Positions 1 through 5,409 of a stretch of 6,185 nucleotides of DNA are shown piece by piece; positions within the stretch are counted from its first letter, which is position 1, and every line of letters begins with the position of its first letter. The notes below the pieces were generated by a model that was not told the origin of the DNA, searched no databases, and saw only the letters and a program-made list of their open reading frames with translations. The stretch lies in NCBI GenBank assembly GCA_004212095.1, contig RXIJ01000097.1:1-6185 (forward strand), in the 5' to 3' direction. The stretch comes from Methanosarcinales archaeon. Its GTDB lineage: Archaea > Halobacteriota > Methanosarcinia > Methanosarcinales > EX4572-44. The position numbers and the translations under genes were made by a program.

Positions 1-153
1 TAGAAGTATTTGCGGTTGTTGATCGTCTTGAACTTGAAATGTATATATGTATTTAGACCTTACATAAAATAGGTCGCAGGGCAGCGATTCGGTCAGGATT
101 TTATAAAGTCCGGTTAGAGTGAAAACAGTGTCTGGCTTTAAATATATTATTTA
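1..153. other. Unresolved gene end at left edge
   Basis: Two readings compete. On the plus strand one frame runs in from the edge and ends at TAG 54-56, with the tail EVFAVVDRLELEMYICI, which would be the C-terminus of a gene converging on the DUF5803 gene. On the minus strand one frame is open from the TAA at 151-153 to the window edge, about 50 codons, and contains ILTESLPCDLFYVRSKYIY. That frame has no ATG, GTG or TTG start, so it would be a decayed gene or chance. Neither reading shows a recognised domain. More sequence to the left would decide. Confidence 0.25.
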
Positions 154-163
154 TTTATATTAA
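137..163. promoter_or_regulatory. AT-rich, TATA-like imperfect palindrome
   Basis: This is 27 bases of only A and T, roughly symmetrical (TTAAATATA on one side, TTATATTAA on the other). On the plus strand it could be a TATA box with a start near 165-170, exactly where the first copy of the direct repeat begins. On the minus strand it would point at the ambiguous frame at the left edge. Which strand it serves, if either, is not visible. Confidence 0.3.
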
Positions 164-169
164 GAATGG

Positions 170-198
170 GGTTTATTTTATCGTGTTGATGTATGAAT
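170..198 (+). repeat. 29-base direct repeat, copy 1
   Basis: This 29-base segment matches 246-274 with a single difference (T here, C there, at the eighth base). The shared core is TTATCGTGTTGATGTATGAA plus one more T. The copies are 76 bases apart start to start, leaving a 47-base interval. Only two copies are visible and no third copy was seen elsewhere in the window. Confidence 0.85.
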
Positions 199-239
199 AG
201 AGTCCATGCTCTATCTTTTTCTGCTTACGAAGTATGCAG
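197..239. other. Two adjacent hairpins between the direct repeats
   Basis: The first hairpin pairs ATAGAG (197-202) with CTCTAT (209-214) around a 6-base loop and is followed on the plus strand by CTTTTTC. The second pairs CTGCTTAC (221-228) with GTATGCAG (232-239) with one mismatch. Together they fill most of the interval between the two repeat copies. The first hairpin and its T-run could act as a plus-strand terminator, or both could be part of a small structured RNA or miniature element. The structure is seen directly; the function is unknown. Confidence 0.5.
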
Positions 240-245
240 TGTTTC

Positions 246-274
246 GGTTTATCTTATCGTGTTGATGTATGAAT
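246..274 (+). repeat. 29-base direct repeat, copy 2
   Basis: Second copy of the repeat at 170-198, with one base different. It lies 28 bases beyond the stop codon of the DUF5803-like gene, so a transcript of that gene would read through both copies in antisense unless it ended first. No U-rich terminator is visible on the minus strand between 303 and 275. Confidence 0.85.
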
Positions 275-302
275 GTCGTTCGTGTTGTGCAAACACCAGT
301 TG

Positions 303-1016
303 CTATTTTCCTTCTCTTCTTTTTCGAAGCACCTGCATTTTTAACCGATAATAGGTTAGTACCAGCATTGCTGCTACAGCAAGGATTGTGAAAAAGTAGG
401 TCAATGTGATTGGTGCTGACCTTTTGTAGTATTTGACAGAGAAACCTTTTATATCCGAGCCATTCCATTCCATAATTGTTCTGCCAGAGTCATCTTCATA
501 CATCTTATCTGGTTTTGGTATCGGCATTCCTAAAAAACGACTTCCAGTAGTATAATCTTGAAAAAGACTGACTTTTATCTGGTTATTACCTTTTATCTCT
601 CGTGCAAGCGTATTTCCTTCGAGTTTTTCAGTGTATGCAACAAAGTCTGTAGACGGGGGGAACTCAATAAACACATGTTTTCTACCTTTTATAACACGAG
701 ACGAAATAGTATACGAATAAGAATTTGCTGCATTTCCCCTGTTCACTGCTACTATATTGGACATTCCAAAATTTGACCTGGATGATGCCGAAGTCATATA
801 TATAAGATCCAGTTGAGTGGCATTATGTATTACATGAACGGTTTTTACACCATCCTCCATAATATAATAAGCTATAGAATTGTAAGGAGTATAATTAAAA
901 ATATATTCAGTGGAGCCGGGAGCAATGTCAGATTGTTGTATACATCCAATAGATGTAAAAATAAACAACAAGAGAACTGATATTATAATTTTTTTGTTAT
1001 GTCTTATCGATTCCAT
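303..1016 (-). CDS. DUF5803-like membrane-anchored lipoprotein
   Basis: A 237-residue envelope protein. The N-terminus has a basic start, a hydrophobic stretch (residues 10-24) and a lipobox-like SIGC with C25 as the probable lipid-attached residue. The middle, about residues 30-200, is polar, rich in predicted beta strands and has NATQ- and NGSD-type N-glycosylation sites, so it should face outward. A second hydrophobic segment at about 204-222 is followed by a basic tail (RLKMQVLRKRREGK) that fits a cytoplasmic end. Lipobox, beta-rich ectodomain, a YY-containing strand just before the C-terminal membrane segment and a basic tail match what I recall of the archaeal DUF5803 family, whose function is unknown. 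The ATG lies inside the end of dacZ (20-base overlap, different frame) and there is no Shine-Dalgarno site, so its translation is probably coupled to dacZ. A role in sensing envelope state for c-di-AMP synthesis is inference from context only. Confidence 0.8.
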   Translation of the reverse strand: MESIRHNKKIIISVLLLFIFTSIGCIQQSDIAPGSTEYIFNYTPYNSIAYYIMEDGVKTVHVIHNATQLDLIYMTSASSRSNFGMSNIVAVNRGNAANSYSYTISSRVIKGRKHVFIEFPPSTDFVAYTEKLEGNTLAREIKGNNQIKVSLFQDYTTGSRFLGMPIPKPDKMYEDDSGRTIMEWNGSDIKGFSVKYYKRSAPITLTYFFTILAVAAMLVLTYYRLKMQVLRKRREGK

Positions 1017-1878
1017 ATTTATTTATAATCTTTGTGGTAGAATTTATTTCAACAACTGCTATGCCATCCTTGAAAACACGAACAACTCCGCCGGTCTGTG
1101 AGACTGCAACACCCACTGCCTGTGTATCCCTGGTAATGGCTGCAATAGCGGCGTGTCGTGCACCAAGCCCCTGTTTGATTGATATTTCCCTGGCATCGAC
1201 ATCGAGATATCTGCCTGCTGCAACAACGAGCCCCTCATCATCAATAACAATTACACCATCGAGCTGCACAAACTCTTTGAGAGCCTCCCATGTATATGGA
1301 TCAAGTACATCGCGCTCTTCACTCTTATGACCATAATAAGGGTTGAGTACAAGCTGGTGGGATCTGCGCATCACCTCATCCGCATCCCCAATAACAAAAG
1401 CACATCCGATTGGCACACCTTCTCTGCCAAAGGTAGCAATATCAAAGGCAACATTCATTACAGAAAGCAACAGGCGCATATCCACTCTTTCACCGCAATC
1501 CAGAAGTTCATTTATAATCTTATTTTCTGTTAAATCATGAACCACGATAGAGATAGAGTCCTGCACCTCTACAATACCAACTACATAGTCTCCTTTTAGC
1601 AACCCGCCGATATAGGAGAAAACTGCAGCATCTGAAATCTGTTCCGAGGATGTTTTACTATGAAATTCTATATTTTTTAGAATTTGTATGAATTGTCCAC
1701 CTTCAGAGTCTGATTCTACCACCGGCATCAGTTTATTGATCTTTAGTGTGCTATTCTCAGCAATAATAACCGGCACTTCATCTGTTTCGATGGGGAGATC
1801 GCTCAGGCAGACGATAGGTGCATTGATGCTTTTGGCGATGTCAATACAGGCTTTGATAACTGGCTCAATGTATTTCAT
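997..1878 (-). CDS. dacZ: Archaeal diadenylate cyclase DacZ (c-di-AMP synthase)
   Basis: A 293-residue cytoplasmic enzyme expected to condense two ATP into cyclic di-AMP, a second messenger linked to osmotic and potassium balance. The N-terminal half (about 1-125) is an alpha/beta domain typical of archaeal DacZ. The C-terminal half (about 140-280) is the DAC (DisA_N) catalytic domain. It shows LDGVIVIDDEG at 206-216, in the place of the bacterial DGA motif, and GLGARHAAIAAITRDT at 237-252, in the place of the RHR motif (R241, H242). SQTGGVVRVFKDG follows at 260-272, the conserved strand after the active site. The ATG at 1878 follows the stop of the small upstream gene by 4 bases, and the gene's end overlaps the DUF5803-like lipoprotein by 20 bases, so all three are probably one transcript. 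It has neither the DisA DNA-binding part nor the CdaA membrane helices, so it should be soluble. The variant residues at both motifs are worth noting, but activity is likely because the fold and surrounding motifs are intact. Confidence 0.9.
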   Translation of the reverse strand: MKYIEPVIKACIDIAKSINAPIVCLSDLPIETDEVPVIIAENSTLKINKLMPVVESDSEGGQFIQILKNIEFHSKTSSEQISDAAVFSYIGGLLKGDYVVGIVEVQDSISIVVHDLTENKIINELLDCGERVDMRLLLSVMNVAFDIATFGREGVPIGCAFVIGDADEVMRRSHQLVLNPYYGHKSEERDVLDPYTWEALKEFVQLDGVIVIDDEGLVVAAGRYLDVDAREISIKQGLGARHAAIAAITRDTQAVGVAVSQTGGVVRVFKDGIAVVEINSTTKIINKYGIDKT

Positions 1879-1882
1879 ATTC

Positions 1883-2114
1883 TTAGGTGTGTACCAGTTG
1901 TTCTACACACTTATTAATATCTTCTCCTAAAAAATTGGTTCTCTCTGTAATTTGCATTGTATATGTCCCATCGTTATACTCAATTACGAGTTCGTCTCTG
2001 CAAGGTTACTACCGAAATTCTCTTGTTGTTGCCTTCGTTAAAATTATAAGATTCAGATGTTGTGCGAAGTATAGTCACATCGTGGCTTACTGAAAAATCA
2101 TTTGTATTTAACAT
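1883..2114 (-). pseudogene. Small unrecognised protein gene upstream of dacZ, one frameshift
   Basis: Two frames join into one plausible protein of about 76 residues. Starting at ATG 2114 (MLNTNDFSVSHDVTILRTT), the first frame runs through NKRISVVTLQR and then stops at TGA 1980-1982. The next frame continues as DELVIEYNDGTYTMQITER and ends with INKCVEQLVHT at TAA 1883-1885. Stops at 2003-2008 in the second frame limit the shift to about 1983-2005. The length of 232 bases is one more than a multiple of three, so a single extra base (or two missing) explains it. The repeated hydrophobic-polar alternation suggests a small beta-rich protein with a short C-terminal helix. I do not recognise the family. 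An ATG at 2186 extends the frame, but it lies upstream of the TATA box at 2151-2164, so 2114 is preferred. It ends 4 bases before dacZ and probably shares its mRNA. It could be a true pseudogene, a sequencing error or programmed frameshifting. Confidence 0.6.
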
Positions 2115-2150
2115 CTGTAAAAAAGAATGGGTGAGAAGGATGATTGAACT

Positions 2151-2164
2151 AAATAATATATATG
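2151..2164 (-). promoter_or_regulatory. TATA box for the dacZ operon
   Basis: On the minus strand this reads CATATATATTATTT, a good archaeal TATA element. It would place the transcript start near 2130, about 15 bases upstream of ATG 2114, giving a short leader without a Shine-Dalgarno site. No other convincing TATA box lies between here and dacZ, which supports co-transcription of the small gene, dacZ and the DUF5803-like gene. Confidence 0.5.
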
Positions 2165-2190
2165 TTTCCGATTGTGTAAAATTCATGGAA

Positions 2191-2203
2191 CAAATAAAAA
2201 CAA
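2191..2203 (-). terminator. U-rich terminator after ilvE
   Basis: On the minus strand this reads TTGTTTTTATTTG, 38-50 bases past the ilvE stop codon. There is no strong hairpin in front of it, which is usual for archaeal termination at U tracts. It lies just upstream of the TATA box of the dacZ operon, a sensible boundary between two transcripts on the same strand. Confidence 0.4.
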
Positions 2204-2240
2204 TTTCGTGTTTTGAACCTTGGAATGCAAGTGCTCGCGA

Positions 2241-3107
2241 TTAATATATCGATACACCCTCACTGTTTCGCAGTTTTACAAAATCTTTCATAAGACACCT
2301 TGTAATATGGCCTGGTTTACCGTCCCCGATTATTCTGCCATCAGCTTTAGTTACAGGTGCTATTTCTGCTGCTGTTCCAGTGACAAATACTTCATCTGCG
2401 GTATATAAATCAAAGAGTCCCATGTTTGTTTCAATTAAAGAATAATTGTTTTTCTTTGCAAGCATGATAGCTGCCGCACGTGTAATACCTTTCAGGTTGT
2501 TAAGCGGTGGTGGTGTGTAAATAATACCTTTTTTTACGATGAATATGTTATCTCCAGAGCCTTCTGAAATATATCCATTGGTATCAAGAATGATTGCTTC
2601 ATTCCCACCCTTTTCATTTGCTTCTATCTTGGCAAGAATATTATTAAGGTAGTTAAGAGACTTGATGTTGGGGGGTAGCGTATCAATTCTATTTCGTTTA
2701 ATACACACAGTTACTGCAGTAAGCCCTTTTTCGTAAAGGTCGCCATACATTGCACCCCATTCCTCGGTAATGATAAATACATTGGGTCGTGGACATTTGA
2801 GTGGATCAAGACCAAGATCTCCAATACCGCGTGTTACAATAGGTCTGATATATGCATCAGTTAAATTATTGCAACGAAGCGTCTCAAGAATGGCTTCCAA
2901 CATTTTATCAGGCGTAATCGGTATTTTAAGAGTAATCGCGTGTGCGGAGTCGTATAATCTATCAACATGTTCGTTTAATCGAAAGACTCTGCCATTGTAA
3001 GCACGAATCCCTTCGAAAACACCATCACCATAAAGAAAACCATGATCGTACAATGATGTCTTTGCCCTGTTTTGTGGAACATATTCTCCATTAACGTAAA
3101 CTAACAT
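2241..3107 (-). CDS. ilvE: Branched-chain amino acid aminotransferase
   Basis: A 288-residue PLP enzyme of fold type IV (class IV aminotransferase) that moves the amino group between glutamate and the 2-oxo acids of valine, leucine and isoleucine, in the cytoplasm. Family motifs appear in order: YVNGEYVP near the N-terminus, the DHGFLYGDGVFEGIRAYNG block (21-39), TRGIGDLGLDP (92-102), the probable PLP-binding lysine K149 in PPNIKSLNYLNN, SEGSGDNIFIV (181-191) and the phosphate-binding GTAAEIAPVT (244-253). The length is normal for archaeal IlvE and the frame is intact. I chose ATG 3107; a GTG one codon upstream would add a single residue. A TATA box at 3135-3142 puts the transcript start at about the start codon, so the mRNA is probably leaderless. 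D-amino-acid aminotransferase and aminodeoxychorismate lyase share this fold, but the EGSGDN and GTAAEIAPV signatures favour branched-chain specificity. It appears to be a single-gene transcript, separated from the DHH gene by 100 bases. Confidence 0.92.
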   Translation of the reverse strand: MLVYVNGEYVPQNRAKTSLYDHGFLYGDGVFEGIRAYNGRVFRLNEHVDRLYDSAHAITLKIPITPDKMLEAILETLRCNNLTDAYIRPIVTRGIGDLGLDPLKCPRPNVFIITEEWGAMYGDLYEKGLTAVTVCIKRNRIDTLPPNIKSLNYLNNILAKIEANEKGGNEAIILDTNGYISEGSGDNIFIVKKGIIYTPPPLNNLKGITRAAAIMLAKKNNYSLIETNMGLFDLYTADEVFVTGTAAEIAPVTKADGRIIGDGKPGHITRCLMKDFVKLRNSEGVSIY

Positions 3108-3134
3108 CACGAACGGCTTTAATACAGTACAATG

Positions 3135-3142
3135 CTTATATG
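3135..3142 (-). promoter_or_regulatory. TATA box for ilvE
   Basis: On the minus strand this reads CATATAAG, centred about 30 bases upstream of ATG 3107. The spacing predicts a transcript start at roughly 3107-3113, so a leaderless or nearly leaderless mRNA. It sits in the 100-base gap after the DHH gene, so ilvE probably has its own promoter rather than relying on read-through. Confidence 0.5.
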
Positions 3143-3207
3143 CTTTGTGTACTTAGTAAACGCTTGCTCTATTATTCAAACCTTTTTATTCTACAAACAT
3201 CCAGATC

Positions 3208-4167
3208 TCAAAGGTTTCGCTTGAGCAATATTTTTTTCACACGTTTTACACATTCCGATAGTATCTGATCTTTGTTTCCTATTACTTCAAGTCCTGCTGC
3301 ACCGTTATGTCCTCCCCCGGTCCCGCCATGTGCTTTTCCAATCTCCTCAAGAATTTTTCCAAGTGTCACACCCCTTTCAATGGCGGTGCGCCGGGCTCTG
3401 CTGCTGATCCTGACCATCTCCCCAATAGGAGTTGCTACAAAGGAAACATCTGCTCCAATATTCACCAGAGTGGATGCTGCTGTGCCATTGAACGAGCTGA
3501 CATAAGAAGTTGCGATAATCCAGTCATTTGCCCGTTCGATCTTTGTGCGCATGGCTGCCTTTAGCATGGCAATGCGCATGGATATATCGTGCGGCGTGGA
3601 AGAAAGAAGTTCAAGAACCTCACCATAGCTGACTCTACTTTCTTCAAGCAGACTGGCGGTGGTATATAGTGAATCTGCTGTAGCGTGTTTAAAATGTCCT
3701 GTGTCTGTGATGATTCCTGTTATCAGTGCTATGCCCATTTCTGTAGAGAAAGAATGCCCGGTTTCGCGAAGCATCGTGCAAACGATTTCTGCTGTCGAGG
3801 TTCTATTTTCTATGAGATGGAACTCTGCCCCCTCCAGCATGGTGTTTGTCGTATGATGGTCAATAATGCAGTATTTTCCAAGTTTGATATTGTTTAGTTG
3901 AACACCAGTAGATGTATCGACCACAACAGTGATATCATACATTGATATATCAGGGCTGTAGAGCACTTTCATGTCGAGGCGATTGATGAGGGTAGAACTT
4001 ATGCGGTCAACACTATCGATTATGCCAATGCTTCCGCCAAATACTTCTTTAAGAGAGTAAGCACTTCCAATAGCATCTGGATCAGCATTTCGATGGCATA
4101 AAAAAAGTGGGTTTTTAAACTCTGTTAATAGAGAATAAAATTCATTGCGTGAGACACTGTTATCCAT
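3208..4167 (-). CDS. DHH/DHHA1 family phosphoesterase
   Basis: A 319-residue metal-dependent phosphoesterase related to the NrnA and RecJ-like DHH superfamily, expected to bind Mn2+ and cleave short oligonucleotides, cyclic-dinucleotide breakdown products or similar phosphoesters in the cytoplasm. Motifs: HRNADPDAIGS at 25-35 (metal ligands H25, D29, D31), VVVDTST at 81-87 (D84), IIDHHTTN at 101-108 (the DHH motif, 103-105), TGIITDTGHF at 150-159 (D155), and the DHHA1 substrate-binding GGTGGGHNGAAG at 281-292. All key residues are present and the length is normal for NrnA-like proteins. It starts 31 bases after prefoldin beta on the same strand, so the two probably share an mRNA; this pairing is one I recall from other euryarchaeal genomes. 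The exact substrate cannot be read from sequence. Since the window also encodes a c-di-AMP synthase, pApA or c-di-AMP hydrolysis is a reasonable but unproven idea. There are no added CBS or TrkA domains. Confidence 0.9.
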   Translation of the reverse strand: MDNSVSRNEFYSLLTEFKNPLFLCHRNADPDAIGSAYSLKEVFGGSIGIIDSVDRISSTLINRLDMKVLYSPDISMYDITVVVDTSTGVQLNNIKLGKYCIIDHHTTNTMLEGAEFHLIENRTSTAEIVCTMLRETGHSFSTEMGIALITGIITDTGHFKHATADSLYTTASLLEESRVSYGEVLELLSSTPHDISMRIAMLKAAMRTKIERANDWIIATSYVSSFNGTAASTLVNIGADVSFVATPIGEMVRISSRARRTAIERGVTLGKILEEIGKAHGGTGGGHNGAAGLEVIGNKDQILSECVKRVKKILLKRNL

Positions 4168-4198
4168 GAAATATCTATAAATTGATAAAATTATATTT

Positions 4199-4561
4199 CT
4201 ATTGTGTTGTAAGTCCTGCTGTATCCAGTGCCTCTTTCAATTTTTCTTGTTGTTCAGAAAATCTTTTCTGAATGCGTTCTTCCTGACGAGTGAACGTTTT
4301 AAGCCTCAGATCAAGACTTTCTTCCTTCTTCTTCAAGGATTCGATTGTTTCGTTCTTATTGCTTTTAATCAGAATATTGCCAACTGTCTGGTATAATACA
4401 ACGTCATCAGTTGTAACCTCGACAGCCTCAAGTGCACGGTCTACATCACGCAAGCTTAACTCGATCTGGCTTTTTTGTCCAACCAACATCTGTGCCTGCT
4501 GCTGCGTCTGTTGAAGTTGAGACAGTTGATTTTGAATCTTAGGGGATATTTCTGAACTCAT
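4199..4561 (-). CDS. pfdB: Prefoldin subunit beta
   Basis: A 120-residue subunit of the archaeal prefoldin hexamer (two alpha, four beta), a cytoplasmic chaperone that holds unfolded proteins in a coiled-coil cavity and passes them to the thermosome. The N-terminal helix begins with ISPKIQNQLSQLQQTQQQAQ (5-24), a hallmark of the beta subunit. The central beta hairpin spans about 45-70 (EAVEVTTDDVVLYQTVGNIL), and the C-terminal helix about 71-113 is a charged coiled coil. Length and layout are typical. I chose ATG 4561 because it matches the usual N-terminus (MSSEIS) and lies about 25 bases from a TATA-like element; a GTG at 4570 would add three residues. The ribosomal and RNA-polymerase genes often found upstream in related archaea are absent here, replaced by a disordered region of short frames and IS debris. 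It is probably co-transcribed with the DHH gene downstream. Confidence 0.92.
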   Translation of the reverse strand: MSSEISPKIQNQLSQLQQTQQQAQMLVGQKSQIELSLRDVDRALEAVEVTTDDVVLYQTVGNILIKSNKNETIESLKKKEESLDLRLKTFTRQEERIQKRFSEQQEKLKEALDTAGLTTQ

Positions 4562-4580
4562 ATTTGTCACTAACTTCTAC

Positions 4581-4597
4581 ATGTTATTTAACATATA
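4581..4597 (-). promoter_or_regulatory. Promoter region of pfdB with an inverted repeat
   Basis: On the minus strand the stretch TATATGTTAAATAACAT lies about 20-36 bases upstream of ATG 4561 and could serve as the TATA element for a leaderless transcript. It contains a perfect inverted repeat, ATGTTA (4581-4586) and TAACAT (4589-4594), separated by two bases. A regulator could bind such a site and block the TATA box, but the symmetry could also be chance in AT-rich DNA. Confidence 0.35.
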
Positions 4598-4623
4598 CGG
4601 TCAAACCGGCTTTGGGATAAAAA

Positions 4624-4800
4624 TCACGCACATCTCCCTCTGTGTGGCACCACGTAACCCATGATCTCCAAGTACTCAACTCTCCGAATATTGTGCCCAG
4701 TCAGTTTTAATCGGCTCTTTGCTATAGTATTCGAATGTTCCATCCCGGATATTCCTGATGATTTCTTTCTGGTTCCGTGCCCTGTTTTTTTAGATGCCAT
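4624..4800 (-). other. Doubtful short open frame, possibly decayed gene
   Basis: An ATG at 4800, about 25 bases downstream of the shared TATA region, opens a 58-codon frame starting MASKKTGHGTRKKSS and ending YLEIMGYVVPHRGRCA. The product matches no family I know and its N-terminal half is low in hydrophobic residues. The neighbouring frame between 4789 and 4676 reads more like protein (EIIRNIRDGTFEYYSKEPIK then TDWAQYSES) and would join the same ATG if one base were lost or two gained in the run of seven A just after the start. This suggests a gene damaged by at least two frameshifts, perhaps the N-terminus of a transposase, since DW-x-Y-type starts occur in some archaeal transposases. Identity is unresolved. 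Confidence 0.35.
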
Positions 4801-4819
4801 ACCATAATAATGGATCAAT

Positions 4820-4833
4820 AATTATATAAATTT
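4820..4833. promoter_or_regulatory. Shared TATA region for two divergent frames
   Basis: The sequence AATTATATAAATTT resembles a TATA box on both strands. It lies about 25-30 bases upstream of ATG 4855 on the plus strand and about 25 bases upstream of ATG 4800 on the minus strand. Both spacings predict leaderless transcripts. This argues for ATG 4855 over the in-frame ATG 4834, which is almost inside the TATA box. Confidence 0.5.
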
Positions 4834-4854
4834 ATGTACGTATACACCCATATT

Positions 4855-5156
4855 ATGAAGGGGGCGCTCATTGCATTCACAGCACATACTGGCAAAGACC
4901 GGACCCTGGCGAGTGCATTCGCAAAATTGTTTTACGGGCAGGAAACAAGCTCGCATCACAAGAAGTACAGATACCGTAGGCATGGCCTCATGGATGAAAT
5001 CCTATGCAATAAGCTGATACGAGGGGTGATCATATCCGGACTGATGATGTGGGGCGAGTCACGAAGTTTTTAGAGCAATATTCTGCTGAATACCATGTTC
5101 GTGTGGTGGAACATACAGAGAGAGATCACGAAGTGATGGAGCCGTCGGTCGAATAA
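4855..5156 (+). pseudogene. Small unrecognised archaeal-type protein gene, one frameshift
   Basis: Two frames combine into a protein of about 100 residues. The first starts at ATG 4855 (MKGALIAFTAHTGKDRTLAS), continues through FYGQETSSHHKKYRYRRHGL and LIRGVIIS, then stops early at TAG 5071-5073. From about 5040 the next frame carries on with TDDVGRVTKFLEQYSAEYHV and ends RDHEVMEPSVE at TAA 5154-5156. The span of 302 bases is one short of a multiple of three, so one lost base near 5037-5040 accounts for the break. The joined sequence has a sensible pattern: strand-helix start, a basic middle rich in Y, H and R, a hydrophobic strand, then an amphipathic helix and a final strand. I have the impression of similar short proteins in methanogens but cannot name the family. 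The stop lies close to the remains of an IS element. It may be a true pseudogene or a sequencing error; the otherwise clean reading favours a recent event or an error. Confidence 0.6.
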
Positions 5157-5203
5157 TATTGTCCAAAAGCCGGTTGTACTGATTCAGGGTTAGCAATATA
5201 ACA

Positions 5204-5400
5204 TTAACTCTGCTTTTTAGGAAATATTCCCAGTCCAAGTTTTTTTTGTCCAAAACCCGTAATTTCTTCGGTACCTCAGTAATCAAACCTCCCTCCTTTA
5301 AATCAATGCGATAAACTCTGTTATACTTATGCAACAGATCGATCGGTGTGATCTTGCAGTTCAACTCAGCCTTCTTCAGTATATTTTCGATCGTGCGATG
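5204..5400 (-). pseudogene. C-terminal remnant of an IS1634-like transposase
   Basis: Reading the minus strand from 5400, the frame gives HRTIENILKKAELNCKITPI, DLLHKYNRVYRIDLKEGG and LITEVPKKLRVLDK. A single-base shift in the run of eight A (about 5240-5250) then restores KKLGLGIFPKKQS and a stop at 5204-5206. A C-terminus with a VYR-type strand, EVPKK and LGLxIFPK is, as I recall, typical of archaeal IS1634/IS4-type transposases. The family call is tentative. Only about 65 residues remain, with no DDE catalytic part, so it is inactive. The upstream part is cut off at the end of the IS630 relic, as if the IS630 element inserted into it or a deletion joined the two. Without the shift the frame stays open to 5059 and overlaps the plus-strand gene, but that extension is not believable. 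Confidence 0.55.
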
Positions 5401-5409
5401 TATGTATAG

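Noticed and set aside
60..125. tRNA-like stretch with GGTCGCAGGGCAGCGATTCG
   Set aside because: No acceptor stem pairing and no TTCGAAT T-loop could be found at the right distance.
170..274. CRISPR array from the two 29-base repeats
   Set aside because: Only two copies, a 47-base interval that is itself filled by hairpins, and no cas gene or third repeat in the window.
170..274. C/D box small RNA, because TGATG occurs in both repeat copies
   Set aside because: The C-box match is imperfect and no CTGA D box is found in the interval between the copies.
211..468. Minus-strand 85-codon frame at the end of the DUF5803-like gene
   Set aside because: It lies in another frame across the conserved membrane segment of that gene and is rich in C, N and R without a family pattern; a shadow.
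1034..1330. Plus-strand frame across dacZ, 98 codons
   Set aside because: It is antisense to the conserved DAC domain and very rich in S, T and A; a shadow.
1980..2186. 68-codon minus-strand frame starting at ATG 2186
   Set aside because: Its first 24 codons lie over and upstream of the TATA box, and its end is produced by the frameshift; the better reading is 1883-2114 from ATG 2114.
5059..5364. Minus-strand 101-codon frame taken as an intact gene
   Set aside because: It starts at a TTG inside the transposase remnant. A single-base shift gives the expected transposase end at 5204, and its last part is antisense to the plus-strand small gene.
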